IMG/VR virus record: IMGVR_UViG_3300049629_000025
Location: 1 to 37,229 of that record
From: a virus
Reading direction: 5' to 3' (one strand)
Length of the DNA stretch: 37,229 nucleotides
Shown: piece after piece, positions 23,027-31,851 of the stretch
Layout of the letters: each line of letters opens with the position of its first letter
Numbering within the stretch: position 1 is the first letter of the stretch
Program-made: the position numbers and the translations under genes
Notes under the pieces: model-generated
What the model was told of the DNA's origin: nothing
Database searches by the model: none
What the model saw: the letters and a program-made list of their open reading frames with translations, nothing else

Positions 23027-24562
23027 TTAGAAAGATCCCCCATCAAGGATGTCGTAAAGTAATGCTGTTCCATTGGATTGAAGAACATAACCACTAGTAC
23101 CAAGTCCTAGCTTACGGAATCCATTAGTAGAGTTAGCTACGATAATATCTTCCTGAGTATACGTATTCAATCCAGTACCACCAGAATTTCCTAATAGTGG
23201 ACTTGATAGAGTAAGAGTGTTAGCTGCTATAGCAACATTTAGACTGCTATTAGCGGTAATTGTAATACTAGTAGCGTTAGATGTGAAACCAGCAGACTGA
23301 ATATAAGTCTGAAGGATAGCAAGAGTCCAACCGTTAGCAGAAGTATTAACGACGTTGTTACCAACTAGCTCTTGTTCTGAATTGGTAAAGAGTTTATATA
23401 TACCGCCGTCAGATGCATCACGGAACAGACCAGTGTGTCTTGCGGTAACACCGTCAAAATAATTAGCAGCAAAACCAATATCCAGAAGATCACTAGCATA
23501 ATTATTACCAGCCAAATAAATCATTGGATCGGAAACAACCAATGAATTTACGTTAGTAGTTACAACGTTACCAGAAATTATAAGGTCGCCAGAGATTTCA
23601 ACTTTACCGTCGAAATAACCAGTTGTAGAATGCAAATTAGATGCGTGAATTTCGTTCCAACGTAGGGTGTTGTTACCTACGTTGTAAGTATTATTAGCAG
23701 ATGGAATTAGGTTGCTGCTGACTAGAGCACCAACATTAAGTCTATCTGAGGTACTATCACCGATAACTGTATTACCATTAAGAGTTGTATTGCTTGTTAC
23801 AACTAGATTGGTATTAACTGTCATATTATTGACAGTAGCCGAAGCGTTAACAGCGGTAATAGTTGGTCCGTTAAACACAATATGAGTAGTGTTTACGGTG
23901 AAATTAGCAGCCGTTCCAATAGTTGCTGATAGAGCGTTTACTGTTCCGGAAGTGTAGAAACCAGTATTGTTTGCAATAGACTGACCATTAACATTCAAAC
24001 CAGCTGATGTAATTCTGGTATTGATGGTGTTATTACCAACAGTGATTATTGTAGAGTTAGATAGAACACCACCTGTGCCGGTAGTTGTATTGCCAGTATT
24101 AATAGAAGTTGCATTAATATTGGTAACTAAAAGAGTGTTACCGATGAATAATGTATTAGTAGTCTTGTTAAATGTAAATCCAGCAACACCATTAGCAACG
24201 CCAGAATCATTAAACTGAACGTAAGTGTTAGTTCCAGATGTACCTGTTCCCCAATATACTGCAGTACCATTGGTTACAAGAACTTGACCATTAGAACCAG
24301 GAGAACCATTTGCGACAAGAGATGTTATTACTGCATTAGCGACAATAACTTTATCAATTTCACCAGTAGCATTAGCAACTAGAGCATGACTGTTGGTTAG
24401 AACACCTGGATACTGAGCGCCACCAATTCTAAGAACACCAGAACCGTCTGGGAGACCAATGTGAAGCGTATTAGAGGCTTGAGTAAAGGCTAATTCGCCG
24501 TTTGAAAGACCTGAAACTGTAGCATTAGCTACAGATCTTTTAATTTGAATCTTGTTGGCCAT
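23027..24562 (-). CDS. Tail fibre, 511 residues, ending DGGSF
   Basis: The N-terminus MANKIQIKRSVANATVSGLS followed by NGELAFTQASNTLHIGLPDG is another tropism-determinant-type N-terminal domain, parallel to the 1380-residue fibre. The body contains GQVLVTNGTAVYWGTG, NTTTGTGGVLSNSTIITVG, a NTYNVGNNTLRWNEIHASNL motif (about residue 290) and a block DPMIYLAGNNYASDLLDIGF followed by RHTGLFRDASDGGIYKLF. The latter block is also found in the 1380-residue fibre. The C-terminus reads GYVLQSNGTALLYDILDGGSF. The DGGxF ending is shared with the next small gene. It has a perfect late promoter 30 bases before its ATG. Attachment of short or side fibres to the baseplate is plausible but inferred. Confidence 0.86.
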   Translation of the reverse strand: MANKIQIKRSVANATVSGLSNGELAFTQASNTLHIGLPDGSGVLRIGGAQYPGVLTNSHALVANATGEIDKVIVANAVITSLVANGSPGSNGQVLVTNGTAVYWGTGTSGTNTYVQFNDSGVANGVAGFTFNKTTNTLFIGNTLLVTNINATSINTGNTTTGTGGVLSNSTIITVGNNTINTRITSAGLNVNGQSIANNTGFYTSGTVNALSATIGTAANFTVNTTHIVFNGPTITAVNASATVNNMTVNTNLVVTSNTTLNGNTVIGDSTSDRLNVGALVSSNLIPSANNTYNVGNNTLRWNEIHASNLHSTTGYFDGKVEISGDLIISGNVVTTNVNSLVVSDPMIYLAGNNYASDLLDIGFAANYFDGVTARHTGLFRDASDGGIYKLFTNSEQELVGNNVVNTSANGWTLAILQTYIQSAGFTSNATSITITANSSLNVAIAANTLTLSSPLLGNSGGTGLNTYTQEDIIVANSTNGFRKLGLGTSGYVLQSNGTALLYDILDGGSF

Positions 24563-24591
24563 ATTAAATGGTGCTCCTGTAAATTTTTATC

Positions 24592-24599
24592 TATTTATA
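24592..24599 (-). promoter_or_regulatory. T4-type late promoter before the 511-residue fibre (TATAAATA)
   Basis: This is a perfect TATAAATA on the minus strand in the 39-base gap between the 92-residue gene and the 511-residue fibre, 30 bases before its ATG. Confidence 0.78.
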
Positions 24600-24601
24600 A
24601 A

Positions 24602-24880
24602 TTAAAAGTTCCCACCATCTAAATCGCCAACAACATCAGATCCGAGATCAACCTTTTTCACAATATATTTGTCTAATGAAGAATCATAAACTGGCACGGC
24701 TCCAGTTATTTCGTTTGTTGCAGAAACATCCTGTAAACGATCTAATCTTTGTGCTGAACCAATATTACCCAAGGTAGGTGTATTTTTTATGGTAACGGGC
24801 ACAGTTGTGTCGATGATACCGCCCGTTGCATTAGCGGAAATACGAATATCTCTTTTTCTGCCTACTATAACATTAACCAT
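24602..24880 (-). CDS. Small tail protein, 92 residues, ending DGGNF
   Basis: The protein reads MVNVIVGRKRDIRISANATG, then QRLDRLQDVSATNEITGAVP with VYDSSLDKYIVKKVDLG, and ends VVGDLDGGNF. The LDRLQDV followed by GAVPVYDSSLDKYIVK is a short beta module found repeatedly in tail and fibre proteins of T4 relatives. The DGGNF ending matches DGGSF of the neighbouring fibre. It could be a baseplate or fibre-attachment piece. It is tightly spaced after the 109-residue gene (two-base gap). I do not know its exact role. Confidence 0.82.
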   Translation of the reverse strand: MVNVIVGRKRDIRISANATGGIIDTTVPVTIKNTPTLGNIGSAQRLDRLQDVSATNEITGAVPVYDSSLDKYIVKKVDLGSDVVGDLDGGNF

Positions 24881-24882
24881 TT

Positions 24883-25212
24883 TTATCTCGTAACTTGAGG
24901 CGTAACTGTAATGATACCTTCGACAATTCTAGAAATCACTGAACCGTCGTCAATTTCTACGTCATAAACATATCTACCAGCCACCAAGTTGCTTGTCTGG
25001 TTGGCAGTCAAAGATAAGGTCACAACCCCTGATGTAGTGTTTATAGAAGTTGAGAAAACTGCAGCTGCATTAGATGAGGTATACCACTTTCTTACTTGAG
25101 AATTCGCCGAATAACCTATTAGGTTCAAAATGTCTCCATTTTCGTCTGTTAAAGACAAATCCGTAGAGAAAGTAGTTCCTTGATCGATTACTAGATTAGC
25201 TTTTGTGGCCAT
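24883..25212 (-). CDS. Small beta-sandwich structural protein, 109 residues
   Basis: The protein reads MATKANLVIDQGTTFSTDLS, then LTDENGDILNLIGYSANSQV, RKWYTSSNAAAVFSTSIN, VVTLSLTANQTSNLVAGRYV, and YDVEIDDGSVISRIVEGII ending TVTPQVTR. The order 'QGTTF, then G--L-L-GY-A--QVRK, then TA-QTS-L--GRYVYDVEI, then RIVEG---V-P-VTR' is a compact Ig-like module common in T4-like phage structural regions, often next to baseplate and fibre genes. Its ATG overlaps the stop of the 1216-residue fibre (TAATG). Role as a baseplate or fibre connector is inferred from position. Confidence 0.86.
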   Translation of the reverse strand: MATKANLVIDQGTTFSTDLSLTDENGDILNLIGYSANSQVRKWYTSSNAAAVFSTSINTTSGVVTLSLTANQTSNLVAGRYVYDVEIDDGSVISRIVEGIITVTPQVTR

Positions 25213-28200
25213 TATCCTACAATTGTCCTAACGTATTTAACTGTGGTATTAGAAGAAACAGGTGTGAATCTCAACGCAACGTGAGAAACGTTTGGAGCAA
25301 CGAAACTAAATGTTCCTACGTTTGTGTTTGTTGTAATAGTAGCAAATTCTGTCATATATCCTGTGGCACGATCATGTGTTGTTAGAATCTTTGACATATA
25401 ACGGTTATTAGCTACGTTGTCAACAACACTGACAATATATTCAGCTGCTGGATAGCTAACCATTGAGTAAGCATCAATTTCTTGAGTGGTTGTACCGGTA
25501 GTAGTAATTGATGCATTTGTAGTAGCTGGAGCAATAATACCCCATTGACCGTTTGCGTTCAGATAATACTGACCAGAAGCGATAGCTGCTGAATTTGGAG
25601 TAGTTATAGAAAGATTTACAGTTGAATTGGAAATCTTAATAGTTGAAGAATTCGCAACCAAATTAGCTGTAGCACTACCAATAAAAATATCGGTCAACAC
25701 ATCAATCGAAGCAGTGTTTATGCCGGTAGAATTAGCAGTAAACGAAGTTCCGATATTCAATGATGTGGCGTTAACAATACCAGTATAAACACCAGTAGAG
25801 TTAGCAATGGTTGACGTTCCAACAGTATGGCTAGCTGCATTAATATTAGTAACATAAGCGCCGGAAGAATTGACAACCGAAGAACCGCCAACAGTTATTG
25901 TATTACCAAAAATGGCGCTCTGAGTTACGTTTGCATTAGTAACCCAAAGGACAGCCCATCTATATGATGTGTTACCTAGACTATAAGTGTCATTTGTTGC
26001 TGGAACAACGTCGGCGGAAGATATACCAGTATATGTTAGATTACCGGAAACCTGTAGATCGCCGAGAACGTTTAGCTTACCAGCCACATTAGCATAAGCA
26101 CCGTTGAATTGAGCGTTTCCGCCAATGGTCATAACACCAGTGTGATTTATGGTAGTGGCGTTAGCGACAAAAGAAGAACCAACAGTAACAGAAGAACCAT
26201 TAACAACTCCGGTATAAACACCAGTGGAATTGGCTATTGTTGAGGTTCCGACGGTGTGGCTAGCAGCGTTTACTGTAGTAGTATAAACGCCAGTAGCATT
26301 AGCAATTGTAGAAGTTCCAACTGTGTGTGCCGCTGCATTTACAGTTGTGGTATAAACACCAGTAGCATTAGCAACAGTGGAAGTTCCTACAGTGTGCGCA
26401 GCTGCGTTCATCAAACCAGTGTGATAAGCACCAGTAGTGTTAGCAATAAAAGAAGAACCAACAGTAACAGAAGAACCATTGACTATTCCAGTATAAACGC
26501 CAGTAGCATTAGCAATTGTAGAAGTTCCAACAGTAATAGAAGAACCGTTTACAACGCTGGTGTAAACACCAGATGAATTTGCTATTGTAGAAGTTCCGAC
26601 TGTGTGGCTAGCTGCATTAACAGTTGGTGTATAAACTCCGGATGAGTTAGCAACAGTTGCTGAACCGTTGACATTCAAACCAGCAGAAGTAACAACAGTA
26701 TTGATTGTATTGTTACCGATTAGGAGTGTTGTACCATTAAGTAGCGATGCACCCGCACCAGTTGTTACAGTTCCGGTAGTAAACGAAGCAGCATTAGCAG
26801 TTCCGGTATAAACACCAGTAGAGTTAGCTATTGTTGCAGAACCATTGACGTTCAAGCCAGCAGATGTGACAACGGTGTTAATAGTGTTATTACCTAGGAA
26901 TACAGTAGTTACGTTCTGAACGCTACCACCAGTTCCTATTGTCACATTACCTGCAGTAAACGAAGAAGCGTTAACAGTTGTGGTATAAACGCCGCTAGAG
27001 TTAGCAATTGTGCTAGTTCCAACACTGTGCACCGCAGCATTAACTGTTCCTGTTGTCCAGAAGCCAGAAGTATTTCCGATTGTTGAAGATGTAACTTGAA
27101 GCGCAGTTGTATTGGCAGTAAATCCACCAGCGCCTGTTGTGATTACAGTGCTATTAACTAATGAAGTTCCAACAGTTAGGCTGATTGGGTCTAGATTAGC
27201 TGAACCAGAATTATTAGCCATAATAAGGCGATTAATGCTCTGGTCTGAATAAACAGTGGTGTTACCAACGAAGTATGAAGATGTATTAATCTGAATATTA
27301 GCAGCAACTTTAACAACGCTAGTGTTGGCAGTTATACCGTTAGCCCCAGTAGTAATTACAGTGCTATTGACAACCGAAGTTCCTACTGTTAAGCTAACAG
27401 GATCTAGATGAATTGACCCAACGCTATTAGCGATAGTAACACTGTTTGCATCCAAGATAGAATTAGCAGTAGTGTTACCAACAAAATATGTTGTTGTGTT
27501 AATCTGGATATTGGCAGCCACCTTAACAACACTGGTATTAGCAGTTATGCCATTAGCACCAGTAGTAATCACAGTGCTATTAACGACAGAAGTGCCAACA
27601 ATCAAACCAATTGGATCTAGGTTAGCTGATCCGGAATTATTAGCAATAGTGAATCGATTTATGCTTTGATCAGAATAAACGCTGGCGTTACCAACAAAGT
27701 ATGAAGAGGTATTGATCTGAATATTGGCTGCAATTTTTACTGCACTGGTGTTGGCAGTTATACCGTTAGCCCCAGTAGTAATAATAGTGCTATTAACTAG
27801 TGAAGTTCCGATAGTTAAGCTGATTGGATTTAGGTTAGCTGAACCAGTAGAATTAGCAATTCTTATTAAAGTAGCATTAGACAACGCATTTACGGTGCTG
27901 TTACCAACGTCAACAGCTATAGCGTTTACTACGACATTAGAAGTTGCAACTGCAACATAGAATTGAGAAGTGTTTGCTACAACGTTTGAACCAACTGTAA
28001 TAGCAGAAGTATTAGCAACTAAACCACCAGCGCCAGTTGTAATAATTGTGCTGTTGACTAGGGAAGTCCCTACAGCAAAACTTACTGGGGTGATATTAGC
28101 TGAAATAGTAGAATTTGCAACCTTCACTAACGAAGAATTAGCAAAAGTGTTTATGGTTGTATTACCAACAAGAATTGAACTAGAATTAGATAATACGTTT

Positions 28201-28862
28201 GTTGTTGTATTACCGATAACAATAGTTGATGTGTTCATAAACACATTTGCACCAACGGTCACAGCCTGTGTATTAGCAAAAAGGCTGTTAGAACCGACCA
28301 TTGAAATAGAAGTGCTATTTACTAAAGAATTGCCAATTGAAAGAGAATTATAATTCATTACAGCTAATGCAGCGCCATTTGTAATCTGCAATAGAGTAGA
28401 ATTGGCTATTGTATTGACAGTAGTGTTAGATCTGAAAAGTAATGTAGTGCTGTTAGCTATTAGATTGGTTGTGGCGGCACCAGTATGAGTTATGTATAGT
28501 TGGTTGGTATTAACAACGACATTAGAACCGACATAAACAGCATAAGTGTTTAGAGATTCAGAGTCCAAATAAGAATTTACTGTAGAATTACCAATAGAAA
28601 TCGCCGAAGTGTTAACATATGTAAAGTTGTAAATATCTACACTGTTATTACCAATCAATAAAGAATTATTAACATGTGCTGTGGTGTTAATAACCAAAGA
28701 ATCAGCAGTAAATTTACCAGTAATAGCTGCATTACCAGCTGCCGCATTAGAACCATTTGCTGTAACGGCCAACACTGAGAAAGTGTAAGCCAGTTCATTG
28801 GTTCTATTACGCCAGAAATCAAAAGTGTTATTTGTTCCTACATTGGAAATATTTACTGTCAT
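25212..28862 (-). CDS. Long Asn/Thr-rich tail fibre, 1216 residues
   Basis: The N-terminus MTVNISNVGTNNTFDFWRNR followed by TNELAYTFSVLAVTANGSNA is a recognisable fibre-anchoring leader found in marine T4 relatives. The body has three zones. About residues 80-330 hold short GNSTVN, NSTxxxVGN units. About 330-580 hold a 71-residue repeat (VGTSVVNSTVITTGANGI, ANTSVVKVAANIQINTS, YFVGNTTVYSDQSINR). About 590-900 hold 23-residue units (AASHTVGTSTIANSSGVYTS) like those in the other fibres. Near the C-terminus there is a Ser-Leu-Gly-Asn-type motif, TNDTYSLGNTSYRWAVLW, and the end is a beta domain with VSHVALRFTPVSSNTTVKYV. It is the first fibre after the baseplate genes, so it may attach most directly to the baseplate. 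Confidence 0.87.
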   Translation of the reverse strand: MTVNISNVGTNNTFDFWRNRTNELAYTFSVLAVTANGSNAAAGNAAITGKFTADSLVINTTAHVNNSLLIGNNSVDIYNFTYVNTSAISIGNSTVNSYLDSESLNTYAVYVGSNVVVNTNQLYITHTGAATTNLIANSTTLLFRSNTTVNTIANSTLLQITNGAALAVMNYNSLSIGNSLVNSTSISMVGSNSLFANTQAVTVGANVFMNTSTIVIGNTTTNVLSNSSSILVGNTTINTFANSSLVKVANSTISANITPVSFAVGTSLVNSTIITTGAGGLVANTSAITVGSNVVANTSQFYVAVATSNVVVNAIAVDVGNSTVNALSNATLIRIANSTGSANLNPISLTIGTSLVNSTIITTGANGITANTSAVKIAANIQINTSSYFVGNASVYSDQSINRFTIANNSGSANLDPIGLIVGTSVVNSTVITTGANGITANTSVVKVAANIQINTTTYFVGNTTANSILDANSVTIANSVGSIHLDPVSLTVGTSVVNSTVITTGANGITANTSVVKVAANIQINTSSYFVGNTTVYSDQSINRLIMANNSGSANLDPISLTVGTSLVNSTVITTGAGGFTANTTALQVTSSTIGNTSGFWTTGTVNAAVHSVGTSTIANSSGVYTTTVNASSFTAGNVTIGTGGSVQNVTTVFLGNNTINTVVTSAGLNVNGSATIANSTGVYTGTANAASFTTGTVTTGAGASLLNGTTLLIGNNTINTVVTSAGLNVNGSATVANSSGVYTPTVNAASHTVGTSTIANSSGVYTSVVNGSSITVGTSTIANATGVYTGIVNGSSVTVGSSFIANTTGAYHTGLMNAAAHTVGTSTVANATGVYTTTVNAAAHTVGTSTIANATGVYTTTVNAASHTVGTSTIANSTGVYTGVVNGSSVTVGSSFVANATTINHTGVMTIGGNAQFNGAYANVAGKLNVLGDLQVSGNLTYTGISSADVVPATNDTYSLGNTSYRWAVLWVTNANVTQSAIFGNTITVGGSSVVNSSGAYVTNINAASHTVGTSTIANSTGVYTGIVNATSLNIGTSFTANSTGINTASIDVLTDIFIGSATANLVANSSTIKISNSTVNLSITTPNSAAIASGQYYLNANGQWGIIAPATTNASITTTGTTTQEIDAYSMVSYPAAEYIVSVVDNVANNRYMSKILTTHDRATGYMTEFATITTNTNVGTFSFVAPNVSHVALRFTPVSSNTTVKYVRTIVG
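27110..27840 (-). repeat. 71-residue fibre repeat with 213-base period
   Basis: The segment encoding VNSTVITTGANGITANTS recurs with matching marker bases near 27113, 27324, 27537 and 27750, i.e. in steps of about 213 bases. Copies are similar but not identical, so they are older than the exact repeats in the S74 fibre. Confidence 0.82.
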
Positions 28863-28865
28863 TTA

Positions 28866-29081
28866 TTAACTTCTTTTTAAGAGTTGGCCGAGCATATTCT
28901 TTATCTCTTCTAAATCTTGTTCCACCTTTTGAATTCTTTCTGAGTTCTTCATACCGTCTATAAACATCTGTTTTTGTTTTTTATACGCAGAAAGTTTTTG
29001 ATTATCGACATTAAGTATAGCCCCGCTGGTTGGGTCTTTAACGATTCCTTCGAAATCTGTTTTATAATATTTATTTTCCAT
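28866..29081 (-). CDS. Small protein with C-terminal coiled coil, 71 residues
   Basis: The protein reads MENKYYKTDFEGIVKDPTSG, then AILNVDNQKLSAYKKQKQMF, then a heptad helix, ERIQKVEQDLEEIKNMLGQL, and ends LKRS. The N-terminal VKDPTSGAILNVDNQKLSAY pattern recurs in short frames placed between structural and fibre genes of T4-like marine phages. Its position, three bases before the fibre and three after the 911-residue protein, suggests an adaptor or assembly factor. The C-terminal helix could trimerise. Function is not established. Confidence 0.8.
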   Translation of the reverse strand: MENKYYKTDFEGIVKDPTSGAILNVDNQKLSAYKKQKQMFIDGMKNSERIQKVEQDLEEIKNMLGQLLKRS

Positions 29082-29084
29082 TTT

Positions 29085-31820
29085 TTACATCTGTAATGCT
29101 AGAGCTCTTAAATCATCGATAATAGGCACTTTTGAGCTATCATTTGATTTGAGAACGATTTTAATTTGGAATTGTTTGAACGAAGTATATGTCTTACCGT
29201 CCAAACTAGAATAAGTCAACCCTAAAGGACTCTCGAAATAAACATTAGCCCCAGAAGCGTTTGAACTCCATGGAGTTCCTACAGTCAAATATGTGTTATT
29301 AGCAACAGAAACAATTATCTGCGAATCGTTGGCGACTTGAACAATATTTCCAGGTCTAAAGTCTGTAATGAAAGTTGTTCCGTTTCCGATAACAGCGTTA
29401 TTGGTTGTCGATACAGTAACATTACCTGTTAATTGAGTGACGTTTTGTCTAGACATGAAAGCTGTAGTCGGAGGGAAAGCCAAATAAGCAGTCTGCGCAG
29501 TAGCATTAGAACTAGGTGCTGATTCTAGAGTTAGATTAGTATTGCTAGTTATACTAATAATCTTTCTGCTGTAAATAGTGTTAATAGTAGTGTCATTTGG
29601 TATAGCATACATAAACCAACCAGGACTCAACTCAGTTGTAAATAGAGTGCTTGTGCCAACGACTGTTGTGCAAGCAGTATTGCATGTTACTGTTCCTGTC
29701 ATTTTAAGAGCAGGATAGTTTGAAGAGGTTGTAAATGTATATTCTTTAAAATCGCTTGGGTTACTTGGATCTGAATAATAATCCAAAGAACTATTGATCA
29801 AAGGAGTCCATGTTTTCTGAGAAATTGGTTCTGGATCTTCGCCATTAAGGAACTTGACCCAAACTTCTACTTCTGAACCAACTGGTCTGAACGCAGTTAG
29901 AACAACTTGAATGTCCTCTGCATCTTGACCTGCAGCAAGGCTGACAACCTTTGATACATATTTTGATTTCGCATCACCAGAATTAAAGAATTCGTCGTAT
30001 TGGAAATTGACCGGATCAATTTCATTTTTAATTACTAACTGCTGATCTCTGACAGTGTCAATAGCAGGAGAAAGGAAAGCACTATCACTGACCATTCTAG
30101 CTTTATAAGTGAACGATTTAGCGCCACTCATGCTAGTAATTTCGTTTGATCTACTAGCAACTATTCTTTCTCTGTCGTAGAATTCAGATTCATAACCAGG
30201 AGTTACTCTGTTGTCCAAAGTATCAACCGAGTATGTATTACTTGTACCTCTATAATAGAGGTCCAAAGTTGTTCCTGCAGGGGTAATAAATGCCAACTGT
30301 GGAACAACAGCGTCTACTACTGGATTGTATAATGTGCCACTATTAGCGTATGCAATCAGAGTTGTGTTATTTGGGCTTGAAATCGTTGTGTTACTAAATC
30401 TATGAATCTGAACATAAGAGTTACCGCTAAAATTACCAGTAGAAGAATCGCAATATAGAATGTTCTTAACAGCATCATAATAATTGATTGTAGCATAAAC
30501 ACTAGTATTGACCGTTCCACCAGTAGCATTTGATGTTGAATTTGTTGATTTGAATACGACATCTCCGGAAATGATACTTGCACTAGTATTGACGTAACCT
30601 ACGTTATATACCGAAACATATTCGTTATTACTGTTGTAGAATACAGCCTGACCTTCATTGGTCTTAAAATTTGCTCTATATAAATTGAACTTTACGTATT
30701 CTTCCTGAAGAGCAGTCCATTGTTTTTCGGTGGCGCCATAAAAAGCTGTCCCCACTACGGGCTGACTGTACACTTGATAACCAGTTTCAATATCAACGTC
30801 TCCGAGATTACAAGTCCATACATGATAATCTGGGTCGTTTGCGTCAGGTCTTACCACGAAAGCATATGTTTTGCCATTCATCAAAAAAACTGGAGATTGA
30901 AAAGTAAATGTAGTCGGATTTGTAGCATCTGCGCTAATGTTTATTTCATCGTAACTTTTATGAACTTTGGAAAATGGTAAGATCACATCGCCATTTGGGT
31001 ATCCATTTTCAGTTTCACAAAGATATACTGTTACACCATTTTCTCTTATCTGTGATTTTTGTTTGAAGAAAAGTCTTAGAGCTGTGGCGTATATTCCTGC
31101 TTCTCCATTTGGAGTATTAATTGTCAACGCCTGCGCTAACGGTTCTAAAAAGAACAACCAAATTGGAGGAGGTGGAGGTGGTGGAGGAGGCAGAATAGTA
31201 ACGACATCTAGAATATTAGTTTGTGATGTTACTGTATTACTCTGAACTACGGTTTGTGTTACAGGAACAAAACCTAAATCCGGAGTCACAGTTGTTAAAG
31301 TGGTAGCTTGTTTGGTCACGCTCAAGTTAGAAGCGGTGAATACCACAGAAGCCAAAGAAGTGAGAGCATCATTACCCAAAGCCAAACTGTCTACGTCTGC
31401 TATTTGGAACGCTCTATCTCCTGTTTTGAATTTACCTGCAGGAATATTGAACTGTCCTGCTACTCTACCCCATTTATCAGAATAGATTGCATCTCCCCAA
31501 TTACCGCCCTTTGGTACAATTGTATAATCTGCAGCATTTAATGGTATCTGGTATGTATTAGCTGTGCTGCCTGTTCTCTGCGCTGGAGCGCAATAAGCAT
31601 CAACATTAATACTATCAAAGAAAAAATGCAATCTCTGATTAGGGCGCATATTGTATGCGACGAATGAAACAATTCTATTGGCGATAAATGGTTGATTGGA
31701 AACAGAAGTAACAAAATTACCTACCTGTTGAAGATCAGTCTGAGGCGTAACAGTAATCTGAGTACCATCTCTGGTATTAGTTACTGTTGTTGTAGTAGAT
31801 GTTGTATTTACTGCTGCCAA
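29085..31820 (-). CDS. Large baseplate/tail structural protein, 911 residues, TTG start
   Basis: The start is TTG at 31820, with GGAGA nine bases before it; an in-frame stop lies just upstream and the next ATG is residue 58, so TTG is required to include the conserved N-terminus. That N-terminus (RIVSFVAYNMRPNQRLHFFF followed by DSINVD, and WGRVAGQFNIPAGKFKTGDR) is shared with large structural proteins of marine T4 relatives. Nine consecutive prolines (P211-P219) act as a linker and could stall ribosomes. A middle beta domain (TALRLFFKQKSQ, TFQSPVFLMNGKTYAFVVRP) resembles a sugar-binding sandwich. The C-terminal third has two copies of a short module, VGTSTLFTTELSPG (about 706-790) and IGNGTTFITDFRPG (about 797-860), before the ending VPIIDDLRALALQM. 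It is probably a baseplate partner of the DUF4815 protein. Confidence 0.86.
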   Translation of the reverse strand: MAAVNTTSTTTTVTNTRDGTQITVTPQTDLQQVGNFVTSVSNQPFIANRIVSFVAYNMRPNQRLHFFFDSINVDAYCAPAQRTGSTANTYQIPLNAADYTIVPKGGNWGDAIYSDKWGRVAGQFNIPAGKFKTGDRAFQIADVDSLALGNDALTSLASVVFTASNLSVTKQATTLTTVTPDLGFVPVTQTVVQSNTVTSQTNILDVVTILPPPPPPPPPIWLFFLEPLAQALTINTPNGEAGIYATALRLFFKQKSQIRENGVTVYLCETENGYPNGDVILPFSKVHKSYDEINISADATNPTTFTFQSPVFLMNGKTYAFVVRPDANDPDYHVWTCNLGDVDIETGYQVYSQPVVGTAFYGATEKQWTALQEEYVKFNLYRANFKTNEGQAVFYNSNNEYVSVYNVGYVNTSASIISGDVVFKSTNSTSNATGGTVNTSVYATINYYDAVKNILYCDSSTGNFSGNSYVQIHRFSNTTISSPNNTTLIAYANSGTLYNPVVDAVVPQLAFITPAGTTLDLYYRGTSNTYSVDTLDNRVTPGYESEFYDRERIVASRSNEITSMSGAKSFTYKARMVSDSAFLSPAIDTVRDQQLVIKNEIDPVNFQYDEFFNSGDAKSKYVSKVVSLAAGQDAEDIQVVLTAFRPVGSEVEVWVKFLNGEDPEPISQKTWTPLINSSLDYYSDPSNPSDFKEYTFTTSSNYPALKMTGTVTCNTACTTVVGTSTLFTTELSPGWFMYAIPNDTTINTIYSRKIISITSNTNLTLESAPSSNATAQTAYLAFPPTTAFMSRQNVTQLTGNVTVSTTNNAVIGNGTTFITDFRPGNIVQVANDSQIIVSVANNTYLTVGTPWSSNASGANVYFESPLGLTYSSLDGKTYTSFKQFQIKIVLKSNDSSKVPIIDDLRALALQM

Positions 31821-31843
31821 TTTAAATTTCTCCTAATAATCAT

Positions 31844-31851
31844 TATTTATA
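31844..31851 (-). promoter_or_regulatory. T4-type late promoter before the 911-residue gene (TATAAATA)
   Basis: This is a perfect TATAAATA on the minus strand, 24 bases before the TTG start at 31820. A second octamer, GATAAATA, lies ten bases upstream of it. Confidence 0.78.

Noticed and set aside
18346-24562. Diversity-generating retroelement, because of tropism-determinant-like N-termini
   Set aside because: I find no reverse transcriptase, no template repeat and no adenine-biased variable repeat in the window; only the N-terminal leader resembles the tropism determinant.
27472-28353. Plus-strand frames of 65-127 codons with hydrophobic, Val/Leu-rich sequence
   Set aside because: They mirror the repeated codons of the long fibre on the minus strand and appear membrane-like only for that reason.
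14699-28862. The two fibres of exactly 1216 residues as duplicates
   Set aside because: Equal length is coincidence: N-termini, inserted domains and C-termini differ, and only the short repeat families are shared.
29068-29075. AATAAATA octamer on the minus strand inside the 71-residue gene
   Set aside because: It is formed by the codons for ENKY at the very start of the gene and lies about 200 bases before the next start, so coding is the simpler explanation.
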